From: an uncultured Bacteroidales bacterium
GTDB lineage: Bacteria; Bacteroidota; Bacteroidia; Bacteroidales; UBA932
Direction of reading: 5' to 3'
Assembly (NCBI GenBank): GCA_934725015.1
Contig: CAKVAS010000011.1
Coordinates: forward strand, 23,696 to 87,695
Length of the DNA: 64,000 bases
Under the pieces are notes generated by a model. The model did no database searches. It saw nothing but the letters and a program-made list of their open reading frames with translations, and was not told the DNA's origin. Of the stretch, positions 51,903 to 62,015 are shown one piece after another. A program made the position numbers and the translations under genes. Position 1 is the stretch's first letter. Each line of letters begins with the position of its first letter.

Positions 51903-54900
51903 ATGAAAAGGATACTTATTCTGACTCTCCTCGTCCTTTCGTCTGCTTCGGCGGCCTTTGCCCAGAGCGTGAAGGTCAGCGGAACGGTGAAGGACAGCGA
52001 CGGCAATCCTCTGCCGGGAGTCTATGTTATTGACAAGCAGGCCAAGGCCAAGGGCACCGCGACCGACGTTGACGGAAAATATGAGATCGGCGTCGCATCC
52101 GAGGGCTTCATCGAGTTCAGCTGCCTCGGCTTCGAGTCCCTTCTGGAGCCGGTGAACGGGCGGGCGAAGATTGACGTCGTGCTCAAGTCCGAGGCCGCGA
52201 AGCTCGACGACGTGGTGGTCATCGCCTACGGAACCTCAAAGAAATCCGACCTCACGGGCGCTGTCTCGGTCGTGGATATGAAATCGCTCGCCGATGTTCC
52301 GGCATCCTCGGTCAGCTCCGCCCTCCAGGGCCGCATCGCAGGAATGGACATGATGTCATCGACCGGAGAACCGGGAGCCGAGGCTTCCATCCAGATTCGC
52401 GGCGCGAGGTCCATCAGCGCCGGAAACGCGCCACTTATCGTCGTTGACGGCGTGATTGACGCGGTCTCCGACCTCAATGAAATCAACCCGGCGGACATCA
52501 AGAGCATATCCGTCCTCAAGGACGTGTCCTCCACCTCGCTCTACGGCTCACGCGGAGCGAACGGAGTCATACTCATAACCACGGAACGCGAGACATCAAG
52601 GAACTTCACGGCATCGCTCAAGGCCTCGGCCGGCGTGTCCCGCATCATGGGCAGCCTCGACCTGATGGACGCTTCCGAGTTCGCGAAGTACTGCAACATG
52701 ACGCACTACATCTCCGACTACATGAACGGAACCGAGAATCCTTCCCGCAACTTCTACTTCTCCGACGAGGAAATCGCAGCGAAGGGCAAGGGCACGGACT
52801 GGATTGATGCCCTTTCGCAGACCGGTGTTTATCAGGACTATAGCTTCTCCGCGCAGGGCGGTACCAACATCACCCGCGCCTCCGCGTCCTTCGGCTACCA
52901 CAACGAGAGGGGAGTGGTCATAGGCTCCGGGTTCAGCCGCATCAGCGGAAGGGTGAGCGTCGAGACCCAGCCGCTCAAATGGCTCCGTGCCGGAGTGAGG
53001 CTCTACTACGCCGACCGCAGCACCGACAAGTCCAGCGCGTCCATCACCGGAACCAACAGCACCGCCGCGATTTACCTCAGCCCGTTGCTCGGCATCAACG
53101 ACACGTGGAACACCTTCGGCTCGGAATACGCCTCCGGAGGCTCCCCGTTCAACAACCCCTACATCTGCGCCAGGCAGATAAGCCATGACGTGCGCCAGAC
53201 CAACCTGAACCTGCTCCCGTGGGTACGGCTCATATTCAACCGCTACGCCTCCTTCGTCAGCAAGTTCTCATTCACGACCGACGGCTACAAGTCCCTGCGC
53301 TATGCCCCTTCCACCCTTCCTGTGGCACAGCGCAACCTCACAGGCGGAACAGCCACGGCAATCTGGCAGGACCGTCAGATATTCCTCAGCGAGAACACCT
53401 TCACATACGACCGGACCTTCTCGCGCCGTCACACCCTGAACCTCCTCGCCGGCTTCACGGCCGAGCGCACCGACATCGACTACCGCTATTTCTACGGAGA
53501 GGGATATATGGACGACAACGTCACCTACAAGAACCTCGGCGGCCTTCTCGACGACCGCAACACCACCAACCGCAGCTATGAGAACATCAAGACCTCGATG
53601 TCCGTTCTCGCCCGCGTGAACTACGACTATCTCAAGAAATACTACGTCACCCTCACCATGCGTGCCGACGGCGCGTCGAACTTCGCCGACAACCGCAAGT
53701 GGGGAATATTCCCGGCTGCGGCCCTGAGGTGGAACATCAGCCGCGAGGACTTTCTTGCCGGCGCCTCATGGCTCGACGACCTTTCCCTCAGGGCGAGCGT
53801 CGGACGCAGCGGAAACGATGCCATAGGCTCGTATATGTCGAAATCCACCCTCACTGCTGACAAGGGAGTGTGGATGCTCGGAGACTACAGGCCGCTGGCA
53901 TATTACGACACGCGCCTGAGCAACGGAAACCTCACGTGGGAGACGACGGACTCATATAACATAGGCCTCAATTTCTCCGCGTTCGGCGAAAGGGTCAATC
54001 TCGAAGTCGATGCATACGAATCGAGGACGTCGGACCTTCTCCTCGCGATGAAGACGAACCAGAGCACGGGATATGACACATATTTCACGAATATGGGAAA
54101 CACCCGCAACCGTGGAATTGAGGTCGCCCTCACCACACGAAACATCGTCACGCGCAAGTTCTCGTGGAGCACGATGTTCACGATTTCGCACAACGACCAG
54201 CTTGTCATCGACGCCGGAGAGGACCGTCTCGTGCCGACATATTCCAACTTCCGCAACCTCACCCAGCCTCTCTACGGCTACCGCGCAGGCTATCCGGTGA
54301 ACTCCCTCTGGGGCTACCAGTACGCCGGGGTATGGCACAGCCAGGACGAGATTGACAGGAACAGGATTTCCAGAACATACGTCAGCTCGGGCACGGAACA
54401 GCTCGGAATCTGCCGCTATGTGGATCAGAACAACGACGGGCTGCTCGACCAGAACGACCTTGTCTATCAGGGAAATGCCGACCCTGTGGTCTATGGCGGA
54501 CTCCAGAACACCTTTACTCTCGGCAACCTCTCCCTCAAGGTCTATGCGACCTACTCCTTCGGCGGAAAGATTTACAACATCAGCGAAATCCTCGCCGGAA
54601 GCGGCTCCAGGGCATATAACAAGTACCGCTATATGCTCGACGCATGGGATCCGGAGCTGAATCCCGACTCCAACATCCCGCGTGCCGGAAAGGAAGACTA
54701 CAACGCCAGCGACCGCATGATTTACGACGCGTCCTACATCCGTCTCAAGGAAGTCTCGCTGAGCTACCGCTTCAACGTCGCGAAGAAATGGTGCAAGAGT
54801 ATCGTCGTGGGCGCGAGCGGGGAGAACCTGCTGCTGTGGAAGCGCTACAACGGCTTTGACCCGGACGTCTCCACCAGCGCCACGACACGACGGATTGACA

Positions 54901-54956
54901 ACGGGGCGTTTCCGCGTCCGAGGACATTCGTGATTAACCTTCAGATGAACTTTTAG
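51903..54956 (+). CDS. susC: SusC/RagA-type TonB-dependent transporter
   Basis: A 1,017-residue outer-membrane transporter. A signal peptide (MKRILILTLLVLSSASAAFA) is followed by a carboxypeptidase-regulatory-like domain (VSGTVKDSDGNPLPGVYV), the plug (IQIRGARSISAGNAPLIVVD, SISVLKDVSSTSLYGSRGAN) and a 22-strand barrel ending FVINLQMNF. It imports the oligosaccharides captured by SusD with energy from TonB. Paired with susD 18 bp downstream. An earlier ATG at 51888 would add five residues. Confidence 0.96.
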   Translation: MKRILILTLLVLSSASAAFAQSVKVSGTVKDSDGNPLPGVYVIDKQAKAKGTATDVDGKYEIGVASEGFIEFSCLGFESLLEPVNGRAKIDVVLKSEAAKLDDVVVIAYGTSKKSDLTGAVSVVDMKSLADVPASSVSSALQGRIAGMDMMSSTGEPGAEASIQIRGARSISAGNAPLIVVDGVIDAVSDLNEINPADIKSISVLKDVSSTSLYGSRGANGVILITTERETSRNFTASLKASAGVSRIMGSLDLMDASEFAKYCNMTHYISDYMNGTENPSRNFYFSDEEIAAKGKGTDWIDALSQTGVYQDYSFSAQGGTNITRASASFGYHNERGVVIGSGFSRISGRVSVETQPLKWLRAGVRLYYADRSTDKSSASITGTNSTAAIYLSPLLGINDTWNTFGSEYASGGSPFNNPYICARQISHDVRQTNLNLLPWVRLIFNRYASFVSKFSFTTDGYKSLRYAPSTLPVAQRNLTGGTATAIWQDRQIFLSENTFTYDRTFSRRHTLNLLAGFTAERTDIDYRYFYGEGYMDDNVTYKNLGGLLDDRNTTNRSYENIKTSMSVLARVNYDYLKKYYVTLTMRADGASNFADNRKWGIFPAAALRWNISREDFLAGASWLDDLSLRASVGRSGNDAIGSYMSKSTLTADKGVWMLGDYRPLAYYDTRLSNGNLTWETTDSYNIGLNFSAFGERVNLEVDAYESRTSDLLLAMKTNQSTGYDTYFTNMGNTRNRGIEVALTTRNIVTRKFSWSTMFTISHNDQLVIDAGEDRLVPTYSNFRNLTQPLYGYRAGYPVNSLWGYQYAGVWHSQDEIDRNRISRTYVSSGTEQLGICRYVDQNNDGLLDQNDLVYQGNADPVVYGGLQNTFTLGNLSLKVYATYSFGGKIYNISEILAGSGSRAYNKYRYMLDAWDPELNPDSNIPRAGKEDYNASDRMIYDASYIRLKEVSLSYRFNVAKKWCKSIVVGASGENLLLWKRYNGFDPDVSTSATTRRIDNGAFPRPRTFVINLQMNF

Positions 54957-54974
54957 CCTCGGGAGGACATGGAT

Positions 54975-56624
54975 ATGAAAAAGATAATTTGCATTGCATT
55001 GATATGCTTCGGCGCGGTCTCATGCTCGCTGAAGGAAAAGATTACCTCCTACACCGAGGGGGACAAGTACTACCGCAGCGTGGAGCAGATAAAGACCGGG
55101 CTGAACGCCTGCTACTCTCCGCTCCGCCTGATTTACACGAATATGGGATTCTGGGAGATGTGCGAGTGCGACACCGACCTCATGTTCCTGAACGTCGATA
55201 ACCAGATTGACGCCGTGTGCGACATCGCCCCGGCACGCCCGGGAGCGGCCTCCACCGTCTGGCAGAGAGGCTATCAGGGCGTCTCACGCACCAACTCCAT
55301 GGTGTTCTACATCGACAGGGCCGTGTCCGAAGGTTACATCACTGAAGACGAGGCCGCTCCTCTCTATGCCGAGGCCTCCGTGCTCCGCGCGTTCTACTGG
55401 TATCTTCTGACCTCCACCTTCGGCGACGTGCCGTTCTACACCGAGCGCGTGACCGAGGACAACCGGGCGGCGATTGTGAAACTCCCGAGAATGTCCGCAG
55501 CCGACACCCGCGCGTTCTGCATTTCCGAACTTCGCGCAAATCTCCCCGCCCTTGAGGCACGCAGGAGCTACGACTCCGGCACCGACTACCGCATGGGACG
55601 GGCGCTCGGACTCATGCTCGGAGGCCGCCTCTGCCTGTGGAATAAGGACTGGGACGGGGCAGTGGAGTTCTTAGGACAGCTTGAGGGGATTTACGGCGAA
55701 CTTTCGCAGTACCCTCTCACGGACGTTCCTTTCAGCGTGAAGTATAGCCGTGAGTCAATCTGGGAGGTGCCGAACACCTACGAGCCTAACGGGCTTCAGA
55801 TTGTGGGCACGCTCGCGAGCTGGACGACCCCTCTCCGTGCCCAGAACATCGTGAGCGACGAGTTCGCGCAGGAGGAAATAATCTCGGATGTCTATTACGG
55901 CATCGGCATCCCGGAGCTCGGGGCGCATTCCCAGACCTACACGTCGGCGCGTCCGACCCCGTATCTGTGCCAGAACCTGCTGCCGTACAGCTCTGAGGAC
56001 CTTCGCTCCGGCGAATACTCAAACGGCGCGGACAAGGCCCGCGGCGGCTCGGGCAACCTTGCATGGCGCTGGTACGGCTACGACCCCGACGACGCCGGAC
56101 GGGTCGGCGAGAAGGAGGTGATGTTCTTCGGCCTCCGCAGGGACGACGGCTCATGGAACAGGATGAACTCCGCGAGCACACCGTGGCTCGGCAACAAGTT
56201 CTGGTGCCCGGATATGCGCAGCACCCGCGACGCGAACAACTACAAGATTTTCCGCTATGCCGGAGCTGTTCTCGGCTTAGCCGAGGCGCATCTGATGCTC
56301 GGGAACACGACCGAGGCTCTGAGTTATCTGAACATGACCCGCAGCCGCGCCGGCCTGCCGGAACTCACGCTCGCCGATGTCGGAGGCAACGCCGACCTGC
56401 TCATGGAGGAAATCCGCCGCGAGTGTGCCAAGGAACTTCTCGGCGAGTACAACCGCAAGTTCGACCTTGTCCGCTGGGGCATCTGGTACGAGCGCACCTC
56501 GCAGTACAACACCGGCTCGCTCATCAGCCGCAACGTCCGCCCCTGCAACCGCTACTGGCCTATTCCGGCCGACCAGGTTGCCGCGTCGGGAGGAGTGCTG
56601 ACTAATATAGAGTACGGCGAGTAA
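54975..56624 (+). CDS. susD: SusD/RagB-type glycan-binding lipoprotein
   Basis: A 549-residue surface lipoprotein (lipobox GAVSC). It has the TPR-rich SusD fold: SVEQIKTGLNACYSPLRLIY near the N-terminus, AEASVLRAFYWYLLTSTFGDVPF, the C-terminal AEAHLMLG and RRECAKELLGEYNRKFDLVRWG, and an NRYWPIPADQ end. It caps the SusC barrel and binds the incoming glycan. The start chosen (MKKII) gives the signal; a start two codons earlier is possible. Confidence 0.95.
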   Translation: MKKIICIALICFGAVSCSLKEKITSYTEGDKYYRSVEQIKTGLNACYSPLRLIYTNMGFWEMCECDTDLMFLNVDNQIDAVCDIAPARPGAASTVWQRGYQGVSRTNSMVFYIDRAVSEGYITEDEAAPLYAEASVLRAFYWYLLTSTFGDVPFYTERVTEDNRAAIVKLPRMSAADTRAFCISELRANLPALEARRSYDSGTDYRMGRALGLMLGGRLCLWNKDWDGAVEFLGQLEGIYGELSQYPLTDVPFSVKYSRESIWEVPNTYEPNGLQIVGTLASWTTPLRAQNIVSDEFAQEEIISDVYYGIGIPELGAHSQTYTSARPTPYLCQNLLPYSSEDLRSGEYSNGADKARGGSGNLAWRWYGYDPDDAGRVGEKEVMFFGLRRDDGSWNRMNSASTPWLGNKFWCPDMRSTRDANNYKIFRYAGAVLGLAEAHLMLGNTTEALSYLNMTRSRAGLPELTLADVGGNADLLMEEIRRECAKELLGEYNRKFDLVRWGIWYERTSQYNTGSLISRNVRPCNRYWPIPADQVAASGGVLTNIEYGE

Positions 56625-56696
56625 TGAACGGGGCGAATAAAAGGCGGTTGCATCCCATCTTTTTCTTCATCCCCTTTGGCTAAGTTTTTTTTCTTA

Positions 56697-56915
56697 TGTC
56701 ATTCCGAGCGGAACGAAGTGAAGCCGAGGAATCTTTACAATAGCATAAAATAGTATAAAGATTTCTCACTTCGTTCGAAATGACATGAATGTTTGAAATG
56801 ACATGAATGCCTGAAATGACATGAATGCTTGAAATGACAGGAAACCAATTCGAAATGGCAGAAAGTGTTCCCCTTGTCATTTCGACTGAGCGAAGCGAAT
56901 GGAGAAATCTTTAAA
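56697..56915. repeat. Intergenic inverted-repeat array 3
   Basis: GTCATTCCGAGCGGAACGAA and its inverse around the 29-bp core at 56757-56785, then three TTGAAATGACATGAATG-like units, and a final TTGTCATTTCGACTGAGCG with GAGAAATCTTTAAAA. A probable bidirectional terminator between susD and the following lipoprotein gene. Confidence 0.8.
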
Positions 56916-56936
56916 ACTGAAACAAAACATTTGAAT

Positions 56937-59120
56937 ATGAACAAGATAGTAAGAACATCAATGGTCTTTGCGGCGCTTCTGGCTGTTCTCGCGGCCTGCG
57001 GACGGCAGCCGGAATTCATTGAGGTGACGGAACTCGGATGCCGCGCCCCGGAAATCGCGGTCGATGCGACCGAGGGCAGCGCGTCCTACGTCGTCATCGC
57101 ATCATCCGAGGTGAACGCTGAAATCATCTCCGGCGGCGACTGGGCATCCCTCTCCACATCACGCTGGACCGGAGACAGCGAAATCGAGCTCAGCTTCAGC
57201 GCAAACCCCGGACGGGAGCGCAAGGCTGACATCCGCCTCACCAGCGGCCGGCGCGAGTTGCTCCTGAGCCTCATTCAGGGCGGGGCCGAGGACGCGACCT
57301 TCCATTTCACGGAGAGGAACGTCACCGTACCGTTTGAGAACGGTGCACAGACGGCCCGATTCGAGACCGTCATCCCTGTTGAGAAAATCAGCGGCAGCGT
57401 CATCTATCCCGACGGCGGCGACTGGATTGAGGAACCCCTCGCCAAGGTGGCATCCGACGGCACCTTCATCTATGCCGTCCGCGAAAATCTCGGCGACACA
57501 CCGCGCACTGCCATCATCGAGCTCACCTCCGCCGATAATGTCGGCCGCACCCTCACCGCAAGGCTCTATGTCACCCAGGGCACTCGCGGCGACGTCAAGA
57601 CCGTTCCGCTCACTGTAGGCGGACTCCGCTCCCTCGCGTTCGACGAGGCTGACCCTGACAACAGCGACCTCGACGCCGACGGCATAATCCTGAAGCCATA
57701 CGCCCTCACCGGCCGTGTCATCAGCGACAACTCAGAAGGCAACGCCGCCCCGAACGAGAATATGTCCGTAATCATTCAGGACCTCACTCTCGCCGGCAGG
57801 ACAGTATATCTCCAGAGCGCGGAAGAGGGCGAATCATACGGAGTCAAACTCATCTTCGACTCGGAGGACGCGCTCTCGCTCAAGAGATACGACCTCGCGA
57901 CGGTTTCGCTCAAGGGCAGGAAACTCATCCGCCACACGGCTCCGGAGCACTACACCGTCACGGGCCTAAAGGCCTACGACATAATTTCCGCAGCTTCCGG
58001 CAGCGAGTCCGATGTCACGCCTCGCGCGAAGACAGTCAATGAACTCACCGACAGCGACATCAACACCCTCGTGACGCTCACCGGCTGCGAAATCCCCGTT
58101 TCCAAGGGCGCGTTCGTTCCGATTGACAACACCCGCAGCAGCATAATCAACAAATACCCGATGCCGCTTCTCGACAAGGCCGGCAGCACGATTTACCTCC
58201 TGACCAACACCACCGCCTCATGGGCGCGTGACGGCAAGGGACTTCCGCAGGGCAGCGGCAGCGTGAGCGGAATCATCGTGAACGAGACCTGCGACAACTT
58301 CGAGTGGAACAGCTCCGTGGCGGCCTCCGACACCCGTCTGGAGGACTATGTGACCGGACTCGGCAACATAGGCCGCTACCAGATTCGTCCGCAGCTGCGC
58401 GGCGACATCGCCCTCGACGACGAACCGTTCACCGAAAAACTCTGCGAGTGGACCAGCTATGCCGACGTGCTCAACAAGCCGGGCCTGAGCTACTCCAAGC
58501 CTGCCCTCCGAGAGATTTCCCCGAGCCAGGACTGGAGCTCCCTCGGGCCTCTCTCCGGCACCGCTTCCGGAATCGTCTCTCAGACAGAAGGCCCGGCATG
58601 GTTCGGAGCATACTGGTTCTCCGGCAACCACGCCGATCCGAAGCTCGACGAATACTACTGGCAGATTGAGTTCTCCACGGCCGCTCTCACCGAGGCAAAC
58701 GCGCCTCTCTCCGTGCAGGTGGCCGCGTTCAACACAGTCGGAGCCGACGTCGGAGCGCCGCGCTACTGGTGGCTGAAATACTCGACCGACGGCGAGACCT
58801 GGCATACGCTCACGGCAGACTCCTACACCGGCAATTTCGTCCAGAACACCTCCGTCGGCACCGAGTGGACCTACACCGTTCCGGACTATCCTAAGAACGG
58901 CTCCTACCGCCAGTATCACTGCCCGGGCGCGAAGAACATGTCCTTCACCCTGCCTGTCACCGCCGACCTTTTCGGAAAGGAAACCGTCTATGTCCGTCTC
59001 ATGCCGGCGAAGGACGTTTCCGGCTACGACGGCCTGCTCCCGATTTCCTACGACGGAACGACCATCCAGAACGTGAAGCGCTCTTGCCTGAGTTATGCGG
59101 CGGTGCGGTATGTCAAGTAG
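56937..59120 (+). CDS. BACON/DUF5689-type surface lipoprotein, likely glycan-binding
   Basis: A 727-residue lipoprotein (lipobox AVLAAC). Two BACON-like domains occupy about 25-220 (SYVVIASSEVNAEIISGGDW, then RFETVIPVEKISG). A DUF5689-like domain follows (about 240-480; ALTGRVISDN with NENMSVIIQD). The C-terminal part (about 480-727) is a beta-sandwich rich in Trp (WFSGNHADPKL, YWWLKYSTDGETWHTL). Such proteins follow SusD in glycan loci and act as surface glycan-binding proteins. The start at 56937 gives the signal peptide; the frame above it runs through repeat array 3. Confidence 0.72.
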   Translation: MNKIVRTSMVFAALLAVLAACGRQPEFIEVTELGCRAPEIAVDATEGSASYVVIASSEVNAEIISGGDWASLSTSRWTGDSEIELSFSANPGRERKADIRLTSGRRELLLSLIQGGAEDATFHFTERNVTVPFENGAQTARFETVIPVEKISGSVIYPDGGDWIEEPLAKVASDGTFIYAVRENLGDTPRTAIIELTSADNVGRTLTARLYVTQGTRGDVKTVPLTVGGLRSLAFDEADPDNSDLDADGIILKPYALTGRVISDNSEGNAAPNENMSVIIQDLTLAGRTVYLQSAEEGESYGVKLIFDSEDALSLKRYDLATVSLKGRKLIRHTAPEHYTVTGLKAYDIISAASGSESDVTPRAKTVNELTDSDINTLVTLTGCEIPVSKGAFVPIDNTRSSIINKYPMPLLDKAGSTIYLLTNTTASWARDGKGLPQGSGSVSGIIVNETCDNFEWNSSVAASDTRLEDYVTGLGNIGRYQIRPQLRGDIALDDEPFTEKLCEWTSYADVLNKPGLSYSKPALREISPSQDWSSLGPLSGTASGIVSQTEGPAWFGAYWFSGNHADPKLDEYYWQIEFSTAALTEANAPLSVQVAAFNTVGADVGAPRYWWLKYSTDGETWHTLTADSYTGNFVQNTSVGTEWTYTVPDYPKNGSYRQYHCPGAKNMSFTLPVTADLFGKETVYVRLMPAKDVSGYDGLLPISYDGTTIQNVKRSCLSYAAVRYVK

Positions 59121-59138
59121 GTGGTTTTGAGTGTCATA

Positions 59139-59170
59139 AAAATCTGAGTCAAAAATACATCTCAAAATAA
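59139..59170 (-). mobile_element. Fragment of the MITE-like element
   Basis: 32 bp matching 37108-37139 in the opposite orientation with one mismatch. No terminal repeats are seen around it, so it is a remnant. Confidence 0.65.
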
Positions 59171-59201
59171 TATGTTAGTTGAAAACCAAATGTTTATAAA
59201 T

Positions 59202-59362
59202 ATGAAGAACACTGAAACTAAAAAAATCGTCGGGGGGGGTATGCTTCGCCTGAGATGAAAACCGTGACAACCCGTCTTGAAATGGGATTCTGCCAATCGT
59301 TGAACGAACAAGGCTCCACAGATGACCTCTATGAGGTCGAGGGCGGGTTCCAATGGAATTAG
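59202..59362 (+). pseudogene. Small peptide ORF split at a G8 tract
   Basis: ATG at 59202 reads MKNTETKKIVGGG and stops at 59256. A second frame begins at 59255 (MKTVTTRLEMGFCQSLNEQG..., 35 codons, stop 59360-59362). They are out of frame by one base, and the junction is a run of eight G at 59232-59239. A ninth G would fuse them, giving IVGGG-YASPEMKT, a motif like the YxSPEM start of many tiny Bacteroidota proteins. Slipped-strand variation could switch the peptide on and off, or it may be decayed. Confidence 0.5.
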
Positions 59363-59416
59363 TCTCCTGTTTTGACGATGATTCAATGGGTGTGATGTCA
59401 AACTTTTAACTCTTAT

Positions 59417-61981
59417 ATGAAGAAAATGAAACGGATATATACAATAACCACAATAATTATGACCGCGCTTGCCCTTGCCGGATGCGCCAAGGAACTGGAA
59501 GAGAACGTTCAGAAACCGGACGGGCCTCGGACCGACGGCGAAACCATGATTCTCGGAGCTGTGTTGCCGGATTCTCCGGACTCTCCGGACTCTGCTGATG
59601 CCGCCGCGTCTCAGTCCGCCGACACCAAGACGACGATTTCCGACAACGGCAATAAGACTTACTCCGTACTTTGGGCGGAAGGTGACGCCATTTCCGTGAA
59701 CGGCAAGACCAGCAAGAACATAAATATAGACCCGGACAACGCCAAAAGCGCAACATTCACTCTCGATGTCGTCGATGCTCCGTACTGCGCGGTATATCCG
59801 GCAGGAGCAATTGTGGCGGATTCATTTTCAGCGGAATCGGATACGCTGAATGTCACTGTGCCTCAGACGCAGGCATACAGAGAAAATGATTTTGACAAGA
59901 CTTCGGCAATTATGTCGGCATATTCAAAGTCTGCTTCCGCCGGGTTGGTTTTCAGGCACACGATGGCTTATATCAAGCTGACAGTCACCAATGTTGCAAT
60001 TAAGAGCGTCCGCATCAACGGAAACAACAATGAGGCAATCAGCGGCGTGTTTACTGTAAAATTCTCTGAAACCGGAAATTCTTTCGCACCAAGAAAGGAC
60101 GAGAAAGGAAAGACTAAGGGCAATACATCCGTGACATATTCCAACGGAGATTCCGGCATTGCGGCAAACACCCCGATGTTCATAGCCATTCCGGCTGCTG
60201 ACTATCAGAAAGGTCTTACCTTCACTATCGTTGATTCAGAGAATCACTATCAGGTGAAGAAGACATCCGCCTTTACTGCAAACGCCGGCAAGGTCTATCC
60301 TAAGGAGACAGAATTTGTGGCAGACGGAACTTATGTCGACGGCGGAATCTATACCGTTGAGGATTGGAATACCTTTGTTGCTGCTGTCAATGCAGGTGAT
60401 TGGTCAGCATGGAAGAAAACCATTGACGGCGAAGAGGGCGTGCACCTTATGGCAGACATCTATTCTTCAACGAATCTGCCGAGAACAAATGACAAAAGGG
60501 CCGACGGGACTATGCTTGAGTGGGATGGAATATTCTATGGCAATAATCATGTCATTTCCCACGATGCAATAGAACCATTGTTTTTACATATAGGCAGTGC
60601 GGGAAAAGTTCAAGATTTGATCGTATCTGGTACACGAAAGAGAAATGTAAACAATGGATGGCCTGGAGCAATAGCTTTGAACAATGCCGGTGAAATCAAT
60701 CATTGTACAAGTAAGGTTAATGTTGAAATTAGTGGCAGCAGTACAAATGCATCAGGTATTTGTCGCACAAATCGTGGAAAACTTATAAATTGTGCGAACC
60801 TTGGAAATATAACGGTATCTAATCCGAGCACGTCTGTTACGGATATCAAGATTGGTGGAATTGCGTTATATAGTTCAGGAACGATATCCGGGTGTTCAAA
60901 TGAAGGAATAATAGATGTTTCCGGTGTTTGCCAAAATTGCATCGTTGCAGGCGTTGTTCTGGATGTGAGCGGGACGGTGGAAAAACTGGAAAACAAAGGA
61001 GACATATCTATAGATGTCAGTCTTAAACAGTTGAGAACTATTTATTTGGGAGGTGTTATCGCTAATGCTGAAACAGCAGAGACAATGTCTCAGGAATATA
61101 ATGGGACAAAAGTAATGCTTCTTGAGGCTGGTAATGCAAAAATGATTCAGAGTTGCTCCAATTCGGGAAATCTTAAACTTAAGAAATCCGGAGCATTCCA
61201 TATGAAAGGTGGCGCTATTGGTGGTATAGCTGCATCCGTGAATACAGGTTCTTCGACATCCGATTGTACAATCTTTGACGGTTGTATCAATAACGGTAAT
61301 ATATCATTCTATGAGACAGAAACATATTTGAGTAAAGAGGGTGTTCCTGCCGGTGCTTATGCAGTAGGTGGAATCTTGGGAAGATGTGCTGTTTTGGGAG
61401 ATGATTATTATTATAAGATTGGGACAGGATGCTATACTGTGATTAGAGTGAATTGTGTAAATACTGGAGATATTGATGTGTGTGTGGCCAACGGGCAGCC
61501 TATGACTGAAAAAAATTCCGGTGCTCGTCAGACTTATGTCGGAGGAATTGCCGGTTTTGTCGGCGGTGGTGTTGTTCGTGGAAATAAGGGGCTTGCGACA
61601 CCATACACAATAAAACTTGGCTCACTTTATGGCGGAATATGCGCTGGTGGCATTCTCGGAGGCAGTTATTCGACAAAGATTGACGGAAATTCCGTTGCCA
61701 ATGTGAATTTCGCTAAATCAGACAATGAAATTTTGGCCGCTGAAAAGATAGGTTATGTCGGAGCTGTTCTCGGATGGGCGACATCAGCACTTAATGCTAG
61801 TATTGCAGCAACCGTGGCTACAGCCAATTTTGGCTTTGATTCAACTTTTAAGGATACTGAAAATTATAAGTCAGGTTTTGCCGGAGTTAAGTCAGGTGCG
61901 ACTATAACCATCGTCTCCACTTGCAAATACAATGGGAAGGCCGTCACTACTGGTGATATTTATGGTGGAACAATGAAATAA
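59417..61981 (+). CDS. Surface lipoprotein: fimbrillin-like domain plus GLUG-like repeats (paralogue)
   Basis: An 854-residue lipoprotein (lipobox LALAGC). The fimbrillin-like domain is at about 65-300 (DTKTTISDNGNKTYSVLWAE, GDAISVNG, then APYCAVYPAGA), with GLUG-like repeats at about 395-800 (NLGNITVSN, GGVIANAE, GGIAGFVGGG, GGILGGSYS). It shares domain order and motifs with the 49589 protein. The repeat half (after about 60540) is clearly more AT-rich than the first half, a composition break inside one gene. Confidence 0.7.
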   Translation: MKKMKRIYTITTIIMTALALAGCAKELEENVQKPDGPRTDGETMILGAVLPDSPDSPDSADAAASQSADTKTTISDNGNKTYSVLWAEGDAISVNGKTSKNINIDPDNAKSATFTLDVVDAPYCAVYPAGAIVADSFSAESDTLNVTVPQTQAYRENDFDKTSAIMSAYSKSASAGLVFRHTMAYIKLTVTNVAIKSVRINGNNNEAISGVFTVKFSETGNSFAPRKDEKGKTKGNTSVTYSNGDSGIAANTPMFIAIPAADYQKGLTFTIVDSENHYQVKKTSAFTANAGKVYPKETEFVADGTYVDGGIYTVEDWNTFVAAVNAGDWSAWKKTIDGEEGVHLMADIYSSTNLPRTNDKRADGTMLEWDGIFYGNNHVISHDAIEPLFLHIGSAGKVQDLIVSGTRKRNVNNGWPGAIALNNAGEINHCTSKVNVEISGSSTNASGICRTNRGKLINCANLGNITVSNPSTSVTDIKIGGIALYSSGTISGCSNEGIIDVSGVCQNCIVAGVVLDVSGTVEKLENKGDISIDVSLKQLRTIYLGGVIANAETAETMSQEYNGTKVMLLEAGNAKMIQSCSNSGNLKLKKSGAFHMKGGAIGGIAASVNTGSSTSDCTIFDGCINNGNISFYETETYLSKEGVPAGAYAVGGILGRCAVLGDDYYYKIGTGCYTVIRVNCVNTGDIDVCVANGQPMTEKNSGARQTYVGGIAGFVGGGVVRGNKGLATPYTIKLGSLYGGICAGGILGGSYSTKIDGNSVANVNFAKSDNEILAAEKIGYVGAVLGWATSALNASIAATVATANFGFDSTFKDTENYKSGFAGVKSGATITIVSTCKYNGKAVTTGDIYGGTMK

Positions 61982-62015
61982 TAACAACTAAAATAAGTAA
62001 GAGACAAAAGATTTT

